A stretch of 64,000 bases of DNA, taken from contig NZ_JAPNKC010000001.1 in assembly GCF_026626705.1 (NCBI RefSeq), positions 2,976,001 through 3,040,000 on the forward strand, read 5' to 3'. Both the position numbers and the translations under genes were made by a program. This stretch comes from Pyxidicoccus sp. MSG2. Lineage in GTDB: Bacteria > Myxococcota > Myxococcia > Myxococcales > Myxococcaceae. The notes under the pieces are model-generated. The model was given only the letters and a program-made list of their open reading frames with translations. It made no database searches and was not told where the DNA came from. Below are positions 1-6,382 of the stretch, one piece after another (within the stretch, counting starts at the first letter, position 1; every line of letters begins with the position of its first letter).

Positions 1-521
1 ACGAGGAGAAGCACCTCCAGCAGCGCCGCCGCTCGGACGACCGGCTGGTGCCGGACCACCTCGAGACGCGCCGGGTGCTGGAGCCGGAGCACTACGACTG
101 GATGGCGGGCCTGCCCCACTTCATCCGGCTGCCGGAGCACAACGCCATCGTCGTGCACGCCGGCATGCTGCCCGACAGGCCCGTCGAGGCCCAGGACCCC
201 TACCATCTGCTCCACGTGCAGTGCATCCAGCCACCCTCCGCCAAGAGCTACTGGCCATCCAAGGCTCCTGACGGGTGGACGTTCTGGACGCACCACTGGA
301 AGGGTCCGGAGCGGGTCATCTTCGGCCACACCGTCTTCGACCAGCCGCTCGTCACCGAGCACGCGGTGGGTATCGACACCGGCTGCGTGTATGGCCGCTC
401 ATTGACGGCGGTGGTGCTCCCCACCTGGGAGCTCGTCTCGGTGCCGGCCCGGAACACGTACCGGGGCGGCAAAGAGGTGGCGAAGTTCCCGGTACACGGC
501 GACGTGTGCGTCTACTCCTGA
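1..521 (+). CDS. Metallophosphoesterase / PPP-type phosphatase, 3' part only
   Basis: The reading frame is open from base 3 and continues upstream of the window, so only the C-terminal ~172 codons are present and the true start is not visible. The residue pattern is that of calcineurin-like phosphatases. A 'VVHAGM' segment near the middle supplies a metal-ligand His. A later 'FGHTVFDQP' supplies the second His, followed by 'GIDTGCVYGRSLTA', the usual closing motif of bacterial Ser/Thr or diadenosine-tetraphosphate phosphatases. The N-terminal metal ligands (GDxHG, GDxVDRG, GNHE) would lie outside the window. The substrate (phosphoprotein or ApnA) cannot be decided from this fragment. It ends 16 nt before the Y-RNA-like locus and may be transcribed into it. 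Confidence 0.8.
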   Translation, partial: EEKHLQQRRRSDDRLVPDHLETRRVLEPEHYDWMAGLPHFIRLPEHNAIVVHAGMLPDRPVEAQDPYHLLHVQCIQPPSAKSYWPSKAPDGWTFWTHHWKGPERVIFGHTVFDQPLVTEHAVGIDTGCVYGRSLTAVVLPTWELVSVPARNTYRGGKEVAKFPVHGDVCVYS

Positions 522-537
522 AGCACTGACAGCTTTC

Positions 538-672
538 GCGCCCGTCCGACGGGGTCCCACACGCAAAGAGGCGCGGGTTCGACTCCCGCCGGCCGCTCCT
601 GTGCGGCCGTAGCTCAATGGTAGAGCGCTGGACTCCAACTCCAGAGGACAACCGGCCTCGTCACTCGGGCGC
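538..672 (+). ncRNA. Y RNA-like (YrlA-type) RNA with permuted tRNA-like module
   Basis: The ends pair: GCGCCCG (538-544) with CGGGCGC (666-672). After a 3x3 internal loop, GACGGGGTC (548-556) pairs over 9 bp with GGCCTCGTC (654-662), including G-U pairs. Inside lies a tRNA-like fold in circularly permuted order. First comes a T arm (GCGGG 573-577, loop TTCGACT, CCCGC 585-589), then acceptor strand CGGCCGC (590-596), a 6-nt loop TCCTGT, acceptor strand GCGGCCG (603-609), TA, a D arm (612-626), and an anticodon arm with loop CTCCAAC (633-639; anticodon CCA) and stem CTGGA/TCCAG. The ends leave from where the variable loop would be. Bacterial Y RNAs that bind Ro60/Rsr are known to combine an end stem with a tRNA-mimicking module, and the next gene is TROVE/vWA-like. 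A U-rich tract (675 onward) follows the outer stem and may terminate the RNA. It is not a normal tRNA, because the 5' half follows the 3' half. Confidence 0.8.
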
Positions 673-822
673 ACTTTTCTTCCTTCTCAACGACTTCGCA
701 CGGGCGGCCTTCGCTGACGTGAAGGCCCCCGTGCGTTCCACGCGCGGTGCACTCCCCTCGCCCCTCACGCGAGAGGTCCGCCCCGCGCCTGACCCGCGGC
801 ATGTCCCGAAAGGGGAACACCC

Positions 823-2598
823 ATGACGACCACGACGCAGAACACGAACCTGTTGCCCGAGGCGCAGCGCGGCCCGGCCGAGCGGCTGCTGGACCTGGTG
901 CTCGGGGGCTCGGCGCACCTGTGGCACAACCGGCCCGGGCTGGACGTGAATGGCACCTGGTACGCGGCGGCGCACGCCACCCCGGCGCAGAAGGCCAGCG
1001 GGCGGCCGGTGAAGCCGGGCCTCTTCGTGCCGGCGGCGGTGAAGCTCTACCGGCAGCTGCTGGACATCTACAAGCTCAACGCGGAGCTGATGGCGCACTT
1101 CGCGTCGTACGCGCTGACTCAGACGGACTGGCGTGACCTGAAGGTGGCCACGTGCGCGCTCATGCTGGTGCAGGAGCACGCGGGCCAGCCCGTGCGCGAC
1201 GACAACGGCCAGGTGGCGTTCCACGACGACGACTGGCGGGCCATCGGCGAGGCGATGGTGCTCCACTACGAGCGCAAGTCCACGCGCATGCTCGCGCCCA
1301 AGGCCGTGCTGCGGGTGGCGGAGCTGCTCGAGCAGCCGGAGATTGCACGCCTCAACCGCGAGGCGGGCTTCGGTGACCCCGCGTCCCGCAAGGCGCCGCT
1401 GGGCCGCTGGAAGCGCGTCGCGTCCAAGTGGCTGGCGGCACGTGAGGCGAACCTGCCGATGCTCCAGGGTCTGGTGAAGGCCGGGTACAAGGAGACGTTG
1501 AAGAAGCTGGCGCGCAAGGCGGGGTACAAGCCGGGCACGCAGGGCTTCTTCGAGGTGCTCGGCTGGAAGCAGAAGCAGTCCGACGCGGGCCACCGCACGG
1601 TGGGTCTGACGGGCCTGACGCTGGTCAAGCGCGAGCGCTTCGACGGGCTGTCGGAGGCGGAGATCTGCGAGTGGGTCGAGCTGGAGCGCCTCTCCTACAA
1701 GGAGGTGGTGGGCCGGCTGCCGAAGGACGTGGGCCTCACGCCGGCCATCATGGCGGCCCTGCTCCCGTCCCTGTCGGACCGTGACCTGCGGCTGATGACG
1801 CCGACGCTGGAGGAGCTGGGCCTGCTGGCGGAGCCCACGGTGCGCGCGCGCTGGGAGAAGGCGGTGGCGAGCGCCACGGACCAGCGGGCGCTGAACATCG
1901 CGAAGAACGTGCGCAGCGTGGTGCTGCGGCAGAAGCTGGAGGAGGCGAGCGACAACGCGGCCCGTACCGCGGTGGCGGAGGCGACGGCGGAGACCGACGT
2001 GAGGGTGATGTTCCTCATCGACAAGTCGGGGTCCATGGAGGGGGCCATCGAGAACTCGAAGGAGGCGCTCGCGCGCATCCTCGCGGGCTTCCCGCTGGAG
2101 AAGCTGCACATCGCGGCGTTCGACACGATGGGCACGGTGCTGCGGCCGAAGGCGGCCAACCGCACCGCCGTCCAGCACATGCTGGCCGGGCTGAAGGCGT
2201 CGGGTGGCACCACGCACGCGGCCGCGTTGCAGGCACTGCACCGCGACGGCGTGAGGGTGCCGGAGGGGGCGAAGCTGGTGGTCATCGTGGTGGGTGACGA
2301 GGCGGGCGAGGCAGGGGACCAGCTCGCCCGGGCGTTCCGCGACTTCGGCTACTCCGTGGCGGCCATGGCGTTGCTGGTGTCCGTGGCGGGTGCGCGCGGC
2401 AACACGGTGCGCACGTGCGCGGGGCAGCTGAAGGTGCCGTTCAGCGAGGTGAACGTGGACCAGTTCGCGGACCCGTACCAGGTGCCGCGCGTGCTGAAGG
2501 CGCTGCTGGACGCGCCGGCGGCACAGGGCGGTGCCACCACCGTGCAGTCCGGGTGGGTGGAGCGGGTGATGCGCACGCCGCTGCTGAAGGTGGCGTGA
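823..2598 (+). CDS. rsr: TROVE/vWA-domain protein, Ro60 (Rsr)-like
   Basis: A 591-residue protein. The C-terminal third is a von Willebrand A domain with an intact MIDAS start, 'DKSGSM' (D400, S402, S404), a later Thr/Gly-rich 'SGGTTHAAAL', and a 'VVIVVGDEAG' strand. The N-terminal ~380 residues are largely helical and include an 'RWKRVASKWL...LPMLQGLVK' stretch reminiscent of the HEAT-like TROVE ring. TROVE+vWA is the domain order of Ro60, which holds misfolded RNA and Y RNA. The TROVE part is divergent, so the assignment leans on order, the vWA domain and the Y-RNA-like locus 150 nt upstream. The start ATG at 823 has AAAGGGG upstream. The protein is cytoplasmic, with no signal peptide or membrane segment. 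It begins a three-gene + strand run with the unknown protein at 2632 and the JAMM protein at 3825. The alternative is a vWA protein of a MoxR-type chaperone pair, but no MoxR ATPase is adjacent. Confidence 0.65.
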   Translation: MTTTTQNTNLLPEAQRGPAERLLDLVLGGSAHLWHNRPGLDVNGTWYAAAHATPAQKASGRPVKPGLFVPAAVKLYRQLLDIYKLNAELMAHFASYALTQTDWRDLKVATCALMLVQEHAGQPVRDDNGQVAFHDDDWRAIGEAMVLHYERKSTRMLAPKAVLRVAELLEQPEIARLNREAGFGDPASRKAPLGRWKRVASKWLAAREANLPMLQGLVKAGYKETLKKLARKAGYKPGTQGFFEVLGWKQKQSDAGHRTVGLTGLTLVKRERFDGLSEAEICEWVELERLSYKEVVGRLPKDVGLTPAIMAALLPSLSDRDLRLMTPTLEELGLLAEPTVRARWEKAVASATDQRALNIAKNVRSVVLRQKLEEASDNAARTAVAEATAETDVRVMFLIDKSGSMEGAIENSKEALARILAGFPLEKLHIAAFDTMGTVLRPKAANRTAVQHMLAGLKASGGTTHAAALQALHRDGVRVPEGAKLVVIVVGDEAGEAGDQLARAFRDFGYSVAAMALLVSVAGARGNTVRTCAGQLKVPFSEVNVDQFADPYQVPRVLKALLDAPAAQGGATTVQSGWVERVMRTPLLKVA

Positions 2599-2631
2599 GT
2601 CGGACGTAGCAGTGGGAAAGGAGGAGGCGAC

Positions 2632-3807
2632 GTGGACTACCGGAAGTTCCTCGGGAAGGTGGAGTCGGCGGTGCTGCCGTATCTTGGCGGCGGCACCGTG
2701 GACGCCCCCTCGCGCCGCCTCCGTGTCGCCACCCCGGTCCGTCCGGGGTGGTGGCGCTTCGAGGTGCAGGGGCGTGTGGCGACGGCGCGCGAGCCGGCCG
2801 GGCCGGAGGGCCTGGATGGGTTGCCGCGCGTGCGGGGCCATGTGTGGGGCAGCCGGCTGGTGCGCGAGGGCGCGGTGGCCGAGCCCCTGGAGTTGATGCC
2901 GGAGGAGGAGCCGCCCCGGCTGGCGCTGGTGAGCGCCCGCAGGTGGCATGACGGCTCGCTCCTGTTCGACGGGCTGGAGTTCGAGGGTGAGGCGGAGGAC
3001 GCGGCACGCCGCGCGCTGGAGGAGGGGCAGTCCCTCTCTAGTGCGAAGGGCGTGAGCGCGGCGCTGCGGGCGGCGTTCGGCTACGCGCTGCTGGAGGGTG
3101 CGTCGCGCGCGCTGGCCATCCGCTTCGCGCCGGCCGAGGTGCGCGCGCGGGTGCTGGACGTGGCGGAGGGCGGCCGCGAGAAGGCGGAGGCGTGCCTGCG
3201 CCACCTGGTGGCCGAGCGCGAGGCGCACCTGCGGGCACGGGCGGCGCGGGAGGCACGGACGCAGGAGGAGCGCGAGGCGGCGCTGGCTCGGGAGTACGCG
3301 GCGGGGCTGGTGTCGGAGGCACAGCGGCGGGCGGCGGCGGGCGGCGCGTATCCGGCGGACACGATGGCCGAGGCCCAGCGGCGGGCGCTGGCGGGGGGCG
3401 CATACCCCGGGGGCACGATGTCCGAGGCCCAGCGGCGGGCGCTGGAGCGCGACGCCGCGGCGGGACGGGCGCACACGGCACAGGTGGTGGCCGAGGCGCT
3501 GCGCCAGTCCGCGCGGCACGGGCGGCGGGGCACGCAGGAAGACAGCGTGGAGCGCGCGGAGCGGGCGCTCCAGAGCGCCGGTGCGCGGCTGCGCGATGTG
3601 CGGCGGCTGGGCGGCAACCGGCTGGAGGTGACGTATGCCTTCATGGGCGAGCGCTTCATCTCCATCGTGGATGCCCACTCGCTCCAGGTGGTGGACGCGG
3701 GCGTGTGTCTGGCGGGCGCGGACAGCGAGGTGACGCTGGAGAGCCTGCCGTCCGTCATCCGCGAGGCCATCGACACGGGCGTGCTGGTGATTACGCGGCA
3801 CGCGTAG
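2632..3807 (+). CDS. Unknown protein with coiled-coil EAQRR repeats, Ro60-operon partner
   Basis: A 391-residue protein starting at GTG 2632 with the strong ribosome site GGAAAGGAGG, 33 nt after the TROVE/vWA gene. I do not recognise the family. Residues ~1-160 look globular (alternating beta-rich segments). Residues ~180-310 are charged and helical, with near-identical tandem units around EAQRRA and a GGAYP linker (residues ~227-285). The last ~70 residues form a compact domain ending 'LESLPSVIREAIDTGVLVITRH', whose conserved look suggests it carries the function. No transmembrane segment or Cys/His metal site is seen. Its place between a Ro60-like protein and a JAMM peptidase suggests an RNP-associated or conjugation-related role, but this is inference only. 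The tandem units make this part likely to vary in length between strains. Confidence 0.85.
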   Translation: MDYRKFLGKVESAVLPYLGGGTVDAPSRRLRVATPVRPGWWRFEVQGRVATAREPAGPEGLDGLPRVRGHVWGSRLVREGAVAEPLELMPEEEPPRLALVSARRWHDGSLLFDGLEFEGEAEDAARRALEEGQSLSSAKGVSAALRAAFGYALLEGASRALAIRFAPAEVRARVLDVAEGGREKAEACLRHLVAEREAHLRARAAREARTQEEREAALAREYAAGLVSEAQRRAAAGGAYPADTMAEAQRRALAGGAYPGGTMSEAQRRALERDAAAGRAHTAQVVAEALRQSARHGRRGTQEDSVERAERALQSAGARLRDVRRLGGNRLEVTYAFMGERFISIVDAHSLQVVDAGVCLAGADSEVTLESLPSVIREAIDTGVLVITRHA

Positions 3808-3824
3808 ACGGGAAGGAGGAAACC

Positions 3825-4196
3825 ATGAGGACGCGAGAGGTGTGCCTGCTCATCGGCCGGGACGGTGACGTGCTGTGGAGCGACGAGTCCGACAACGCGT
3901 TCCTCCTGCCGGACTCGCGCGAGCGGTGGGAGGCCATCTGGCAACTGCGGGCGGAGCTGGCGGAGGTGGCGCACAGCCACCCCGAGGGCCCGCTCGGCTT
4001 CTCCGCCGAGGACGAGAGCACCATGTCCGCGCTCACCTCCGCGCTCGGGCGCACGCTGCGGTTCTCCGTGGTGGCGCCCGGCGGCATGGTGGCGCGCGTG
4101 GACGGGCGCGACGTGCTCGTCTCCGAGGAGCCGTGGTGGGCCGAGCCCCTGCGCCGCGCGTCGGGCATGCGCCACGCGCCGATGGCCCTCGCCTGA
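3825..4196 (+). CDS. JAMM/MPN (JAB) metallopeptidase-like protein
   Basis: A small 123-residue protein starting at ATG 3825 behind GGAAGGAGG, 17 nt after the previous gene. It contains the exact JAMM zinc signature H-x-H-(x)7-S-(x)2-D: H50, H52, S60, D63, in 'HSHPEGPLGFSAED'. The family includes deubiquitinases and, in bacteria, peptidases that process or remove ubiquitin-like proteins in E1/Ubl operons, as well as RadC-like proteins. The length fits a stand-alone JAB domain. An upstream acidic residue able to act as the catalytic Glu is probably among E21-E33 but cannot be fixed without alignment. An E1/ThiF protein and a small Ubl candidate lie 12.5 kb downstream. Only 32 nt separate it from the convergent HAM1-like gene. 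Confidence 0.75.
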   Translation: MRTREVCLLIGRDGDVLWSDESDNAFLLPDSRERWEAIWQLRAELAEVAHSHPEGPLGFSAEDESTMSALTSALGRTLRFSVVAPGGMVARVDGRDVLVSEEPWWAEPLRRASGMRHAPMALA

Positions 4197-4204
4197 GCCG
4201 GGCC

Positions 4205-4226
4205 TCGCACCCCAGGAGCGAGGTCA
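4205..4226. terminator. Short hairpin between convergent genes
   Basis: CCTCGC (4205-4210) and GCGAGG (about 4220-4225) pair across a 9-nt loop in the 32-nt gap between the JAMM gene and the HAM1-like gene. There is no clear U tract on either side. It could serve both convergent units. Confidence 0.4.
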
Positions 4227-4228
4227 GG

Positions 4229-4789
4229 TCAGAGGCCGAGCTCCTTCTTCAGCTCGGCGTACGCGAGTCCCGAGGCGGAGAGGCTCAGCTTGTCATCCAG
4301 TGAGTTCTCGGCAATCTCCGCGAAGGTCTTCGTGCGGCCCTGGGGAATGAAGATGGGGTCCCAATCGAAGCCGCCCTTGCCGCGCGGTGCATCCGCCAGC
4401 GTCCCTTCGACTTCCTTGAGAATCACCTTCCGCTGCTTGCCGTCGCAGAAGCAGACAGCGGTCCGGGTGATTACCCGCTTGCGCTCGGGATGGACCAGGT
4501 CGCAGAGCCTTGTCCCGAGCGTCTCCCAGAAAGGCCGGATGAGCGGCCCCGGGAGCCAGCCGAGGTCTTCGATACAGAAGGCGCCATGCTCGATGATGAG
4601 GGGAAAGCGGACCCGGGCGTAGGCCTCCGCGGCCTTGTTCAGGACGAGCGTCTTCAGGTCCGTTTCGAGGAGCTCGACGAAGGCCGACCTGCGCGCCTTG
4701 ACGAAGCCCAGCTTCGACGAGCCCTGGAAGAAGTGCTCGGCCTCACGGAGCCTGTCGGCATTCGACGTGAGGTAATAGGCGGTCTTCAT
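4229..4789 (-). CDS. HAM1/RdgB-fold NTP pyrophosphatase-like protein (KomB-like candidate)
   Basis: A 186-residue protein with the Ham1/ITPase layout: an N-terminal 'YYLTSNADRLREAEHFF' (NTP-binding TSNxxKxxE-like), a central strand-turn at 66-71, and 'GTLADAPRGKGGFDWDPIFIP' (129-149), the family's GxGFGYDP-like purine-recognition loop. The canonical catalytic segment E-D-S-G-L reads E67-H68-G69-A70, so the catalytic Asp is His; pyrophosphatase activity may be lost or altered while nucleotide binding is kept. The start ATG at 4789 follows GAGGGG and lies 15 nt after the stop of the SIR2 gene, so the two are co-transcribed. In the Kongming defence system a HAM1-like KomB senses dITP and controls the SIR2-like NADase KomC. 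This pair fits that arrangement, inferred from family and gene order. The alternative is a housekeeping ITP/XTP pyrophosphatase, which the motif change and partner argue against. Confidence 0.85.
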   Translation of the reverse strand: MKTAYYLTSNADRLREAEHFFQGSSKLGFVKARRSAFVELLETDLKTLVLNKAAEAYARVRFPLIIEHGAFCIEDLGWLPGPLIRPFWETLGTRLCDLVHPERKRVITRTAVCFCDGKQRKVILKEVEGTLADAPRGKGGFDWDPIFIPQGRTKTFAEIAENSLDDKLSLSASGLAYAELKKELGL

Positions 4790-4804
4790 TCCAATCCCCT
4801 CCCG

Positions 4805-5650
4805 TCATCCGCCGATACTCCTCAGGAGCTCCGCGACGCTCGCGGTCTTGTCCTCCGGGTCGAGCTGGATGACGTCGACGTTCCACTGCTCGAGCAGCAT
4901 CGGCTGGACCGGCCCGGAGCCATGCGTGGCGAAGAAGCACTTGCGAGGCGCCAGCGGCGCGCGGCCTCCGGCCTGGCTGCGCTGGCGAAGCTGGTGCATG
5001 CGGTACCAGATGTAGCGGATGTTCATGTCGCTGAAGCTGTAGCCGATGAACAGGAAGCTGTGGCTGAGCAGGTCCGCCCGCAGTCGCTGGTCCGCGGCAT
5101 CCTCCAGCGCCATCCGGTCGAAGAAGCCGCTCTCCGTCAGGATGATGGTGTTGCGGACCTCCAGCGTGCCGTGGAACTTGATGACATCGCAGGCACCGGC
5201 CTCCTGCTTGTCCTGGTAGTCCACGAAGGAGGCCAGCACGGAGACCTTCCTTCCCGCATCCCTGAGCGCCTGCTCGATGTGGCAGTCGAAGTTGGTCGTG
5301 TAGATGGTGTGGAACTGGTCCAGGAGGGCCAGGGCCTTGTGCGTGGGAGAGGCCTTGCGGAGTTGACAGGCCTCTTCCGAGTTGAACTTCCGCGCCATGC
5401 CATAGACGAGGCGCTCGAAGTTGTTCGGGTGCGCCACGGCGAAGAACTCCGCGAGTTGCTCGGCGCTGCCGTGCTCCTTGAACAACTCCGGCTCGAAGCC
5501 CAGCGGCTCCGCCATGGACGCGATGAGCTCGCTCCAGTCCGGCAGGCGCAGCGGCTTGGAGAAGCCCGCGCCCAGAAAGGGAATGAGCCGCCCTTCCCGG
5601 TATTCCTGCTGGAGCAACGGCGCAGCCTGGGGCAGTTCGAGAACGGCCAT
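4805..5650 (-). CDS. SIR2-like NAD-hydrolysing effector candidate (KomC-like)
   Basis: A 281-residue SIR2-family protein. Motifs are GAGFS (27-31, NAD phosphate loop), TTNFD (118-122, with the N and D of the NAD site) and a catalytic 'KFHG' (H160-G161). A Cys4 zinc ribbon typical of deacetylase sirtuins is absent, as in antiphage SIR2 NADases (ThsA, DSR, SIR2-HerA, KomC). The ATG at 5650 is preferred because GGAGGTG lies 4 nt upstream; an earlier in-frame Met (5725) has no such site. It is the first gene of a two-gene unit with the HAM1-like protein. The likely role is NAD+ depletion on infection when the HAM1 partner binds an altered nucleotide (inference). No membrane segment is present. 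The same strand carries a DUF2267 gene 110 nt upstream, probably unrelated. Confidence 0.85.
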   Translation of the reverse strand: MAVLELPQAAPLLQQEYREGRLIPFLGAGFSKPLRLPDWSELIASMAEPLGFEPELFKEHGSAEQLAEFFAVAHPNNFERLVYGMARKFNSEEACQLRKASPTHKALALLDQFHTIYTTNFDCHIEQALRDAGRKVSVLASFVDYQDKQEAGACDVIKFHGTLEVRNTIILTESGFFDRMALEDAADQRLRADLLSHSFLFIGYSFSDMNIRYIWYRMHQLRQRSQAGGRAPLAPRKCFFATHGSGPVQPMLLEQWNVDVIQLDPEDKTASVAELLRSIGG

Positions 5651-5760
5651 GGTCACCTCCGTGGCCGGTGGCCGGGGAGCACGTTCCTGCAATCGCACCT
5701 TGTCCACGTGGCCCCATCGCAACAAGCCCGGGGCCTGCCTGGTCCTGCCGCCCTTCAGGG

Positions 5761-6270
5761 TCAGATGGCCCGGCCCCAGAGGTCCCGCAGGTCATGCGGG
5801 AGCTGGGACATCACGTCCTCGGCCTCGCCCTCGGAAATCTGGTGCCGGAGCGCGTCCAACACGGCGCGCACCACCGGCTCCACCGCGTCCGGGTTGAGCG
5901 ACAAATCCTCTCCCACGCGCTTGAGCAGGTGCTCGCGTCCGAACTTGGGCGGCAGCTCCTCCTCGTGCCGCTCACAGCGGTGCAGCAGCGCCGTCAGCTT
6001 GAGGGGGAGCTGGGCCTCCAGGTCGGCGGCCTCCTCGGCCAGGATGCGCTGCTCCAGCGCGCACAGCACGGAGACGGCCGCCTGCTGGGCCACCGAGGGA
6101 GACATGCCTCCCCGCTCGCACAGGTGGTCGAGGAAGGCCTTGTACGTCTGGCTGGCGCGAGACTCGCTCCGCTGGGCGCGCCGGACCTCGATGGGAAGGT
6201 CGCGGCGGCTGGCCGGTCGCTCGTCCTCCTGTGGGGCGCCCTTTCCCTGCTGCTCATGGTCATCGGCCAT
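5761..6270 (-). CDS. DUF2267 family protein
   Basis: About 169 residues. After a charged, disordered N-terminus (~45 residues) the chain shows two DUF2267 halves. Each has an 'LLxRVGEDL...AVRAVLDALRHQISEGEAEDVMSQLPHDLRDLW' type pattern, here most clearly in the last 60 residues. The biochemical function of DUF2267 is unknown; members are often stress-linked. ATG 6270 is chosen because GGAGG lies ~10 nt upstream; in-frame Mets at 6309 and 6354 lack a ribosome site. It lies between the SIR2 gene (downstream) and the GMC oxidoreductase gene (upstream) on the same strand, with ~110-nt gaps on both sides. Confidence 0.7.
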   Translation of the reverse strand: MADDHEQQGKGAPQEDERPASRRDLPIEVRRAQRSESRASQTYKAFLDHLCERGGMSPSVAQQAAVSVLCALEQRILAEEAADLEAQLPLKLTALLHRCERHEEELPPKFGREHLLKRVGEDLSLNPDAVEPVVRAVLDALRHQISEGEAEDVMSQLPHDLRDLWGRAI

Positions 6271-6382
6271 GGGGTGTCGTTCCTCCGGGGACTCGTGCTG
6301 TCTGGGCATCACGGTGCCCACGGCGCCCCGGAGGAGCACGCCCGGGGCGGACACGCACCGCGCGCGTCCGCCTCCCCGCCCG

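Noticed and set aside
603-653. Ordinary tRNA-Trp(CCA) starting at 603
   Set aside because: After the anticodon arm there is no T arm or acceptor strand; these lie upstream at 573-596, so it is not a normal tRNA gene.
661-3801. 1046-codon open frame on the - strand opposite the Ro60-like operon
   Set aside because: It is a mirror of high-GC third positions of the + strand genes. Its sequence is His/Arg/Leu-rich with no domain, and the + strand genes have strong ribosome sites and motifs.
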